42,045 nt of DNA from an uncultured bacterium (lineage in GTDB: Bacteria; Patescibacteriota; Gracilibacteria; BD1-5; UBA2023), in the NCBI GenBank assembly GCA_903908595.1, contig CAIVSN010000039.1, positions 1 through 42,045 on the forward strand. The letters run 5' to 3'. The translations under genes and the position numbers were made by a program. Shown in pieces: positions 9,183 through 16,829 of the stretch (the first letter of the stretch is position 1; every line of letters starts with the position of its first letter). The notes beneath the pieces are model-generated. The model saw only the letters and a program-made list of their open reading frames with translations, was not told the origin of the DNA and made no database searches.

Positions 9183-9620
9183 ATGCAAAGAACTCTCGTA
9201 CTTCTCAAACCGGACACTGTCCAAAGATTCCTTATCGGTACGCTCATCGGCCGCTTCGAACAAAAGGGACTCAAGATCGTCGGCCTCAAAATGATGGCCA
9301 TGTCCAAAGAAACCTGTGATGAACACTACGCTCACATGACTTCCAAGCCGTTTTACCCAGCCATTCTTTCCTTTATGACTTGCGGACCGATCGTGGCCGT
9401 AGCCATCGAAGGTCATGATGCCGTTGCCGTAGTCCGAAAGATGTGCGGTCTCACGGCGGAATCCGAGTGGGTTTCCGGTACGATCCGGGGAGACTACGCG
9501 AGGTCCATCGATACCAATCTCATCCACTCTTCCGATTCGGAAGAGACGGCCAAGGTGGAAGTCGCACGTTTCTTCAAAGCCAATGAACTCTTCGATTACA
9601 CCCGCCCCCTTATCAGTTAG
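9183..9620 (+). CDS. ndk: Nucleoside diphosphate kinase
   Basis: 145 aa, stop TAG. It balances NTP/dNTP pools by ping-pong phosphate transfer. N-terminal R-T-L-V-L-L-K-P-D-T-V-Q-R, then R-F-E-Q-K-G-L-K-I-V-G-L-K, and the active-site histidine His115 in N-L-I-H-S-S-D-S. The start is set at 9183 because homology begins there, although the frame is open 10 codons further up. TATAAA at 9170-9175 ends 7 bases before this ATG, so the message may be leaderless. The 3' end overlaps the start of the pseudouridine synthase gene by 38 bases. Confidence 0.95.
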   Translation: MQRTLVLLKPDTVQRFLIGTLIGRFEQKGLKIVGLKMMAMSKETCDEHYAHMTSKPFYPAILSFMTCGPIVAVAIEGHDAVAVVRKMCGLTAESEWVSGTIRGDYARSIDTNLIHSSDSEETAKVEVARFFKANELFDYTRPLIS

Positions 9621-10560
9621 CAAAATTTCCGAGCTTTCCGTCTACTTGTCGGATGCTCGGGAGACCAGAAGAGTCGACACCTACCTGTCGGCTCTTTTTT
9701 CCGACAAGAGCCGTTCGTACATCCAGAGGCTGATCGATGCGGGCGACGTCTATGTAAACGGAGTGTCCATCCGGAAGAACACGAAAATCTATCACAAGAA
9801 CCACATCAGGATAGAGTGGCGCGTCGGCCGCGGAAAATTCGAAGCCGAGGATATCCCGCTCGAAATCGTCTATGACGGTCCGGGATTCGCCGTCGTCAAC
9901 AAGCCGGCAGGAATGAACGTGCATCCGGTCCCAGGCGAGCAGGGGCATACCGGCACGCTCGTGAACGCGCTCCTGTACCATTTCGGAAGCCTTTCGGTCA
10001 TCAACGGGGTCGAACGCCCGGGCATCGTCCACCGCCTGGACAAGAATACGAGCGGGCTCCTCCTCATTGCCAAGGAAGACCGCGCCATGTGGGCGCTCCA
10101 GAAAAAAATCGAAAAGCGCACGATCGCGAAGCGCTACCTTGCCGTCGTCATTGGGGAAATCCGGGATCCCGAAATTTACATCGAGTCTTTCATCGGCCGC
10201 GATCCGACCGATCGCAAGATTATGACGGTCACGGATCCCCTCAATCCCAAACTGGCGCAAACCCGCGCCTACGTCCGGGAAGTCAGGAACGGGCTTACCC
10301 TCGTCGAGGTCGATTTGCTGACGGGACGGACCCATCAGATTCGTGTGCACCTCGCGAGCATCGGATATCCCATTCTCGGGGATACCGTCTATGGCCGTGC
10401 CGCGACGAACAAGATATTCTTGGAAAAACACGGGCTCACGCGCCAGTGGCTCCATGCCTGGCATTTGGATTTCACGCTCTGGTGACAGGATTTCTCGTTC
10501 GAAGGCCCGATCGCGAAAGATTTGCCGAGATTGGATTTCGATTTTTTGGCTTCCCGATAG
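9583..10560 (+). CDS. rluD: RluD-type 23S rRNA pseudouridine synthase
   Basis: 325 aa with one UGA-Gly, stop TAG. S4 RNA-binding domain at about 25-85 (D-K-S-R-S-Y-I-Q-R-L-I-D-A-G, V-Y-V-N-G). Catalytic domain with V-N-K-P-A-G-M-N-V-H-P, the catalytic Asp153 in H-R-L-D-K-N-T-S-G-L, and G-R-T-H-Q-I-R-V-H-L then G-D-T-V-Y-G. The standard code would end it at F-T-L-W (UGA at 10483). Reading on gives G-Q-D-F-S-F-E-G-P-I-A-K-D-L, which matches the family's C-terminal S-G...A-P-x-x-x-D, so UGA stands where RluD has Gly. I take ATG 9583, inside ndk, because no later ATG precedes the S4 domain. The exact target within the RluA/C/D family is not certain. Confidence 0.9.
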
Positions 10561-10562
10561 CT

Positions 10563-10721
10563 AGCCTCTCAGCAAAAATACCTTACGCTTTCCCATCGTA
10601 TGCATAAGTATCAGCCATCGTTGCCTCATACTTGCGGAGCTCACTCCACTGCGTAAGAGTCGCCTCGCCCCATAGCTCATACCTATATGGCAAAGATGCG
10701 ACTAATTTTTGCCGAGAGGCT
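10563..10721. repeat. MITE-like element, family A, copy 1 (between convergent genes)
   Basis: 159 bp with terminal inverted repeats AGCCTCTCAGCAAAAAT (10563-10579) and its near-perfect complement (10705-10721). The interior matches 40012-40322 over about 75 bases from the left end and about 35 at the right end. It fills the whole gap between the rluD stop and the stop of the minus-strand gene, so it may also act as a shared terminator. Confidence 0.8.
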
Positions 10722-11125
10722 TAGTGCCGGTAGAAAAAAAATTTCAGGGCCAGCCAGGATGCGAGAAATATTCCCAAGAGCATGACGACGAAATCGATTA
10801 TCCGCACCCGCATCAGCATGGGGATGATCTGAACGCTCGTGTTGTTGGCATGATACCAATTGAGGAATTTTGCTTTGTTTTCCCCATACTTCGTTTTGGT
10901 TTCGCCCCAATACCGATCGAAAACCTTCCGGGGAGAGGTGGATTGGTGAGCTTCGGCCGTTTCGATTTCTGCCCTCGAACCGGTCTCTCAAGCCGAAGCG
11001 CTCGAAATGGAAACCGTGGCATCGCTGCCGGAATCGGCAGAGGCTTGGCACCAGAAAATCCCCATGCCCAGCGCGGTTAAAACGGCGCATTTCAAGATTG
11101 ATCCGAAGATTCGTTTGGGGTTCAT
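10721..11125 (-). CDS. Small secreted/membrane protein with C-terminal TM helix
   Basis: 134 aa, stop TAA (10721-10723, overlapping the end of the family A repeat). An N-terminal signal-like helix ends W-C-Q-A-S-A (about 10-30). Next come a Ser/Ala-rich stretch with one UGA-Gly (S-A-S-A-G-E-T) and a charged middle (V-F-D-R-Y-W-G-E-T-K-T-K-Y-G-E-N). The C-terminal TM segment (I-I-D-F-V-V-M-L-L-G-I-F-L-A-S-W-L-A-L) is followed by F-Y-R-H. A start at 11185, in the same frame, would add 20 residues; 11125 gives the better signal peptide. It is divergent from nrdA. No family is recognised. Confidence 0.7.
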
Positions 11126-11222
11126 GGGGAATGAAGTTATCCTTGCCAGTATAGGCAACATTATTATTTCGCAATCCCAAGCCAAAATCGCCGGTCACGA
11201 CCCCATTTCCCGATATTTCCTT

Positions 11223-11271
11223 TTGACAATAGGTAGTGTATGAGTAATTATATGCACTACTAAATGTAGTG
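11223..11271 (+). promoter_or_regulatory. nrd promoter with overlapping GTAGTG/CACTAC operator repeats
   Basis: TTGACA at 11223-11228 with an AT-rich -10 (TAATTA, 11245-11250). Three half-sites overlap or adjoin it: GTAGTG (11233-11238), CACTAC (11255-11260) and GTAGTG (11266-11271); the last two form a 6-5-6 palindrome. Repeat pairs near nrd promoters are typical of NrdR control, but the spacing does not match the usual 16-bp NrdR box, so the regulator is not named. Confidence 0.5.
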
Positions 11272-11344
11272 TTTTCCAACAAACGATTTTTTTATGAATT
11301 TTCGTTCGTATTTCCTGCATCGGTACGTATTTTAATCCATTTTT

Positions 11345-13963
11345 ATGCCATTAACGCAAGTGCGAAGACGAGACGGAGAGCTCGTGGACTTCGACCGGAC
11401 GAGAATCGAGGCCGCCATTTCCTGAGCTGTGGACGAAGTCGGGGAAACGGACAAATCGTTTATCCCGGTCATTACGGATTTCATCGTGAAGGATTTGGAA
11501 CACGTCTACGGGGAAGTCTTCGTGAACCGGCTGCCATCGGTCGAAGACATCCAGGATATCGTCGAGCGCAACCTGATGAAGTTCAACAAGTACGAAGTCG
11601 CGAAGGCCTATATCCTCTATCGGGCGGCCCAACAGGAAATCCGCGTGGAAAAGCAGGAAAAGCTCGTCGAGAAATTCGAGAAGAACAAGCTCAAGGTCAC
11701 CAAAACGAACGGCGAGAAAGAATTTTTCGATCCGGAGAAAATCCGGGTGGTATTCGCAATCGCGGTCAAGGGGCACGAGGACCGATGCACCTTCGAAGCG
11801 CTCATGGAAGCGTTCAAGAAGAACCTGGTCGAGGATATCAGGACTTCCGATATCATGAAGCTCCTCACCAAGACCTGCATCGACCTCGTTACCGTCGAAA
11901 ATATCGGTTGGGAACACGTCGCCGGCCAATTTGCCCTGATGAGCCTCTACAAGCAGGCCTGCATCAACCGCAAAATGGAAATGAAGGACCTCTATACTTC
12001 CGAAAGTTACTACGCTTTTTTCAAGGACTACGTCGAGAAGGGGTTCTACTACAAGAAATTTTTCGATTACTATTCCGAGTCGGATATCCGGGAGGCGGGG
12101 AAGTGGCTCGATATCGGGACCGATATGGGCTACGGGTATACGACCGTGCTTTCGCTCGCGAAACGTTACCTGCTCAACCCGAACAAGATCGTTCACGAAC
12201 TCCCGCAGGAACTCTACCTTTCCGTAGCGCTTTTTTACGCCATTCCGGAACCGGAAGGGAAGCGGCTCGAATTCGCGAAGAAAGTCTACGAATACTGTTC
12301 CCAACAGAAGATATCGCTCGCGACTCCGGCGCTCAACAATCCTCGTACGAATCATCACCAGCTTTCCAGCTGTTTCAAGATCAACGTGGATGACGACCTC
12401 CGGGGCATCTACCACGCCATTGAGGAAATCGCGCAGATTTCCAAATTCGGCGGGGGGCTCGGGGTCTACCTCGGGAACATCCGGGCCCAGGGCGCTGCCA
12501 TCCGCGGGATCCGTGGGGCAGCGGGAGGCGTGAATCCCTGGATCAAGGTCATCAACGACACGGCGGTAGCGGTCAATCAGCTCGGGCAGCGGCTCGGGGC
12601 GGTATCCGTGACCCTCGACATCTGGCACCGGGATATCTACGACTTCCTCGACATCCAGACCGAAACCGGCGACATCCGCGCCAAAGCGTTCGACATATTC
12701 CCGGCGATCACCATACCGGATATCTTCATGCGGCGGGTCCAGGCCGACGGCGATTGGACGCTCTTCGATCCGTACGAAATCAAGACGGTATACGGCAAGT
12801 CCCTCCAAGACACGTTCTGCGAGGAATTCGAAGCCTTCTACGAAACGCTCGAAAAGGATACCCGGCTGATTATGAAGAAGACCGTCAAGGCCAAAGATAT
12901 CTATAAGACGTTTCTTAAAACCACGGTCGAAACCGGGATGCCATACGTGTTTTTCCGGGACACGGTGAACCGCTTCAATCCGAACCGGCATGCCGGCAAC
13001 GTGTATTCCACCCAGCTCTGTACCGAAATCTGCCAGAACACTTCCGCGACCAAATTCATCGAGGAGACCATCGAGGACGGCAAGATCGTCATCCGGTACG
13101 AGCCGGGGGACGTCGTGACCTGCAACCTTTCTTCCATCAACATCGCGAAGGTGAACACCGAGGAGGAAATCAAGAAGATTTTTCCCGTCGTCATGCGGAT
13201 CCTCGACAATATCATCATCCTCAACAAGTTCCCGGTCAAGGCCGCGGAGCGCACGGCGCTCCGATACCGGTCGGTCGCGCTCGGCTACCTCGGGCTCGCG
13301 GAATACCTCGCGACCCACGGCTATGCCTACGACAGCCCGGAAGCCCGCAAGCACGTGAACGAGCTCTTCGAACTGTATACGTACTACACGTACGAGTCTT
13401 CCATTGAGCTCGCGAAGGAACGCGGAACTTACGAATTGTATCCGGGTTCGGACTATGACCGGGGAATCCTGCTCGGTCGGACTGCCGATCAGTTCGAGAC
13501 GGAGAAACAATTCGATCATCTCGACTGGAAGGGGCTCTTCGCCCGGATGAAGCAGGATGGCGTCCGGTTCGGATATACCACCGGTCCGGCACCGAACACT
13601 TCCACGGCCGGCATCGTCGGCACGACGGCGGCGCTCCTCCCGATCTACAAGAAGTACTTCGTCGAGACCAATCTCGCCTCTCCGACCATCCGCATCGCGC
13701 CGAAACTCGATTCCAAGAATTTCTGGCTCTACAAGGAGTACGTGAACATGGATATGAACGACGTTATCGACATGATCGCGACCATCTACAAGTGGGTGGA
13801 CCAGTCCATCAGCTTCGAATGGATGATCGATCCGTCCCGCGTCACCCCGAAAGACCTTGCCGACTACTACGTCAAGGCATGGGGCAGCGGCATCAAGACG
13901 GTATACTACGTAAGATCGCTTTCCCTCGAGGCCAAGGAAGCCTGCGTCAGCTGCAGCGGATAA
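11345..13963 (+). CDS. nrdA: Class I ribonucleotide reductase, large (alpha) subunit
   Basis: 872 aa with one UGA-Gly at 11426 (R-I-E-A-A-I-S-G-A-V-D-E-V), stop TAA. It reduces ribonucleotides to deoxyribonucleotides using the radical from NrdB. Two ATP-cone domains appear to stand in tandem (about 5-92 and 113-200). Catalytic motifs: L-S-S-C-F-K, S-T-Q-L-C-T-E-I (active-site Cys and Glu; the position before L-C is Gln where E. coli NrdA has Asn), V-T-C-N-L-S-S-I-N, and the C-terminal redox pair C-V-S-C. Under the standard code the gene would lose its first 27 residues, including the start of the first ATP cone. A channel gene sits between it and nrdB. Confidence 0.94.
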
Positions 13964-14006
13964 ATAATTGCCACCCCGAAATACCTCATCTACCGGAAAC
14001 CGCAAC

Positions 14007-14330
14007 ATGCCCAGAGAAATCATCAAGAAATCGCTTTACGAAATTTACCACCGGTTGCCCATCGTTCAGAAATTGGAAGTAGAGTGAGGGTTCGTGATTT
14101 TCCTGATACTCTTCTGAGCCTTCGGTTTCCACAAGATAGAAGGCTGGAGGTATCTGGACGCGCTCTACTTTACGAGCAGTACCATCACCACCGTCGGATA
14201 CGGGGATTTCACCCCCAAGGAAGACTTGGGGAAAATCCTCGCCATCTTCTACCAGCTTACCGCCATCCCGATTTTCCTCTACACCGCCACGCTTCTCCTG
14301 GAGCGCCGGATCGTCCATGAGGATGACTAA
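14007..14330 (+). CDS. Two-TM potassium channel-like protein between nrdA and nrdB
   Basis: 107 aa with two UGA-Gly codons, stop TAA. An N-terminal amphipathic stretch is followed by TM1 (G-F-V-I-F-L-I-L-F-G-A-F-G-F), in which both UGAs lie. The pore helix and selectivity filter T-S-S-T-I-T-T-V-G-Y-G-D-F-T-P are complete, with the K+ signature T-V-G-Y-G-D, and TM2 is L-G-K-I-L-A-I-F-Y-Q-L-T-A-I-P-I-F-L-Y. This is the minimal KcsA-like layout (Ion_trans_2), expected to form tetramers in the cytoplasmic membrane. There is no regulatory RCK domain. It lies 43 bases after nrdA and 26 before nrdB, inside the apparent nrd operon. The standard code would leave only a fragment without TM1. Confidence 0.85.
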
Positions 14331-14356
14331 GTACCCATTTCCCCTAATATCTCCAC

Positions 14357-15412
14357 ATGCCATTGCAACAAAATCTGCTCATCCAGGCGAATCCGCTCTT
14401 CAATCCCATGGGGAACGACGATCTGGATTTCCGGACGATCATCAAGGGCTCCACGACCGGGCTTTTCAACCTCAACGCCGTGAAGTACTCGTGGGCGAAG
14501 TCCCTCTATCAGGTCATGGTCGGGAATTTTTGGCTTCCGGAAAAGGTCTCCGGACTCAAGGATGACCAGCGCGACTTCCACTCCGCGCTCACGCCGGAGG
14601 AGCAGCGGGCCTACAAGGGAATCCTCTCGTTCCTGATATTCCTCGATTCCATCCAGACGGTCAACCTTCCGCACCTGTCCGACTTCGTGACCGCGCCGGA
14701 AGTCAACCTGCTCATCTCCATCCAGGCGTATCAGGAAGCGATCCATTCCCAGGCGTACGCGACGATTCTCGAATCGGTGGTTTCCGCCGAGGAACGGGAC
14801 GAAATCTACTACTTCTGGAGATCCGACAGTATCCTCCTCGAACGGAACAAGTACATCGGTTCCATCTACCAGGATTTCATCGACAGCCCGAGCGATTCCA
14901 ATCTGTTCCGGTCGCTGGTGGCGAACTTCCTGCTCGAAGGGATCTATTTCTACAACGGGTTCGCGTTTTTCGACACGCTGGTGGACATGATGAAAATGCC
15001 CGCGACGGGGCGGATGATCGCGTACATCCGGCGGGACGAGCTCACGCACGTGACGCTGTTTGCCAATATCCTTCGCGAAATCAAGCGGGAATTCCCGGAA
15101 GTCTACAACGAAGCGGTTCTCATAGAAATGACCAAGACGGCCGTGGAGCAGGAAATCCTCTGGTCCAACCACATCCTCGGGTCCAAAATCATGGGGATCA
15201 ACGGCGAGACGACCGACGGGTACACGAGGTGGCTCTGCAACCAGCGGATGGCGATGATCGGGGTGAATCCCATCTACCCGGAAGCCATTACGAACCCGTA
15301 CAAGCACCTCGACCGGCTCCAGGACACCAACGGGGACAAGGGGAATTTTTTCGAGACGACGGTCATCAATTACACGCAGTCCTCCAGCATGAAGGGGAGC
15401 TGGGATTTCTAA
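14357..15412 (+). CDS. nrdB: Class I ribonucleotide reductase, small (beta) subunit
   Basis: 351 aa, stop TAA, no UGA. It holds the diiron (or Mn/Fe) centre and the radical for NrdA. Metal ligands in order: Asp in F-L-D-S-I-Q, Glu/His in Y-Q-E-A-I-H, Glu in L-L-E-G-I-Y-F-Y, and Glu/His in R-D-E-L-T-H. The radical tyrosine is present (E-A-I-H-S-Q-A-Y, seven residues after the Glu, as E. coli Tyr122), so this is a tyrosyl-radical enzyme rather than a class Ic variant. It probably shares the nrdA promoter. The stop codon lies inside the left arm of a hairpin element. Confidence 0.95.
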   Translation: MPLQQNLLIQANPLFNPMGNDDLDFRTIIKGSTTGLFNLNAVKYSWAKSLYQVMVGNFWLPEKVSGLKDDQRDFHSALTPEEQRAYKGILSFLIFLDSIQTVNLPHLSDFVTAPEVNLLISIQAYQEAIHSQAYATILESVVSAEERDEIYYFWRSDSILLERNKYIGSIYQDFIDSPSDSNLFRSLVANFLLEGIYFYNGFAFFDTLVDMMKMPATGRMIAYIRRDELTHVTLFANILREIKREFPEVYNEAVLIEMTKTAVEQEILWSNHILGSKIMGINGETTDGYTRWLCNQRMAMIGVNPIYPEAITNPYKHLDRLQDTNGDKGNFFETTVINYTQSSSMKGSWDF

Positions 15413-15540
15413 AGAAATCCCGTCAAAATGCGAACTCCTTGTTCATTTCTCCGCTCCTTGCGGGCGTACTTGTCAGTACGCCTCGCTACGGTGCTCGAAA
15501 CGGACTTCGGATTTCATCGTTTTGACGGGATTTCTTTAGA
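15408..15540 (-). repeat. Hairpin element, family C (reverse copy 1), possible nrdB terminator
   Basis: Perfect 21-bp inverted repeats at 15408-15428 and 15520-15540, read as AAAGAAATCCCGTCAAAA at the left and its complement at the right, with TTTTTT just after the right arm. The inner hairpin GTACT-TGTC-AGTAC and GGTGCTC are shared with the copy at 15551-15666 and, with changed stem bases, with the copy at 2142-2265. The nrdB stop codon lies in the left arm. Confidence 0.8.
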
Positions 15541-15550
15541 TTTTTTCCGT

Positions 15551-15666
15551 ATGCAACTCGTCATCTCCTCGTCCGTTTTTCCGCTCCTTGCGGGCGTACT
15601 TGTCAGTACGCTTCGCTACGGTGCTCGAAACGGACTTCGGATTTCATCGTTTTGACGGGATTTCTG
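15551..15666 (-). repeat. Hairpin element, family C (reverse copy 2, left arm decayed)
   Basis: From TCCGCTCCTTGCGGGC to TTTTGACGGGATTTCT it repeats the preceding copy almost base for base (about 85 bp). The left outer arm is not recognisable. The remainder of the 424-base gap between nrdB and the next gene (15667-15782) holds nothing I can name. Confidence 0.75.
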
Positions 15667-15782
15667 GGGTAATAGAAAACATCGCGCGTTGTTTTGCCTT
15701 AAAATCATTTCATTTTTTCGAATGTAACCCACCGCAATCTCCGCTCCTCGACCGCTCGGCCTATAGCCCGTCCTTGATATTT

Positions 15783-15810
15783 TTGACTTTTGGATGCATC
15801 AGCGTATAAA
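15783..15810 (+). promoter_or_regulatory. Promoter of the 15837 gene
   Basis: TTGACT (15783-15788), a 16-base spacer, TATAAA (15805-15810), 26 bases before the ATG at 15837. Confidence 0.6.
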
Positions 15811-15836
15811 ATGGGCCGTCCCATCGATAGAACCAA

Positions 15837-16721
15837 ATGAACCAGCTTCCGTTAATCCGAGAACCGACCGTGGTCACCAAAGGGGTGGGGGAGGTCCTCG
15901 GGCGCCTGTACACGCCCATTTCCGAAGACGCGGAATGGTATTTTAAGCGGCTTCGGGAGACGGGTTTCCCGTTGGATTCCGCCGCTATCCGCAAGTTTAC
16001 CGAACGTTTGGAATACGCGAACCACCGGGCCAGCGAAATACTCGGCCACCTGAAATCGAACCGGGGGAGCCTCTATCCGATATCGGAATCCGACGTCGCG
16101 GCCATTTCCGACGAGGCGTGGGTTTTTCAGGTTTCCGCCGATCGGACGGTGGAAAAATTGTTGCGCTATACCTCGCTCGGCATGCGGTATTTTCCCAGGA
16201 CGTTCCAGCGCATCGAGGGCATCGATCCGTACCGCTTCGATAAGCTCGGCCGTTCAGAAAAGCTCGAATTGCTCGAAATCGCGGGAGAAGAGCGCGACCG
16301 GGGCGCCTGCCTCGAACGTCCGAAACTCATCCGGGCCTCGTACCGGTACCGGGCGGAAATCCGGGAAATAGTTTCGGAGATCGTGAATTTTTCCGAATAT
16401 TGGAAGGGGCGGTGATTTCCCTTTCCGGGACCGGCAAGGGATGACGAGGCCGGTTCCGAGCATCCGTCCCTCGGCGACCGCCTGCCCGCAAACCACGTGA
16501 ATCCCCACGTGTCGAGGCTCGGGTATCTCGCGTACCGGAAGGCGCTTTTGAATCAGAAATACTCGAACGAAGTCTACGGTATCATCGAGCCGTTCGATTT
16601 CGAAGAGAACGAGCTCATATCGGTGTTCAACCGCTGGCTGGGCATGTCGGGAATGTACCGGCATGCGGATTTTTCGGCCTATTTCCAAAGGTCCGAATCC
16701 TGAGTTTCCGGGGATACGTAA
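15837..16721 (+). CDS. Unknown protein rebuilt from two fragments by UGA-Gly reading
   Basis: 294 aa, stop TAA. Under the standard code this splits into 192 and 68 residues in the same frame, separated by TGA at 16413; a second TGA is at 16701, just before the end. The N-terminal half is helical and charged (Y-F-K-R-L-R-E-T-G-F-P, E-R-L-E-Y-A-N-H-R-A-S-E). The C-terminal part is richer in aromatic residues (R-L-G-Y-L-A-Y-R-K-A-L-L-N-Q-K-Y). There is no signal peptide, TM segment or Cys motif, so it is probably a cytoplasmic protein. It has its own promoter and is followed by the valS promoter. I do not recognise a family. Confidence 0.72.
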
Positions 16722-16738
16722 AAACCGGGGTTTTTCCC

Positions 16739-16766
16739 TTGCATTTCCCCTACTAAGGGCTATAGT
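16739..16766 (+). promoter_or_regulatory. valS promoter
   Basis: TTGCAT (16739-16744), a 16-base spacer, TATAGT (16761-16766), leaving a leader of about 55-60 bases before the ATG at 16830. I see no clear T-box or attenuator in this short leader. Confidence 0.55.
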
Positions 16767-16829
16767 TTCGGACGTACGACCGGTATTATCCTGCGATTTT
16801 CCCGCTCTGAAATCTTTCCCGCTTTTTTT

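Noticed and set aside
11255-11271. Terminator reading of the CACTAC-GTAGTG palindrome
   Set aside because: The stem is only 6 bp with a short T run, it lies inside a promoter, and no plus-strand gene ends nearby.
11351-14026. Very long minus-strand open frame opposite nrdA
   Set aside because: A shadow of nrdA caused by codon composition; no family resemblance, while the plus strand encodes a clear RNR.
15837-16703. Two separate small genes at 15837-16415 and 16497-16703
   Set aside because: They lie in the same frame, separated only by a TGA codon, so one 294-residue gene is simpler.
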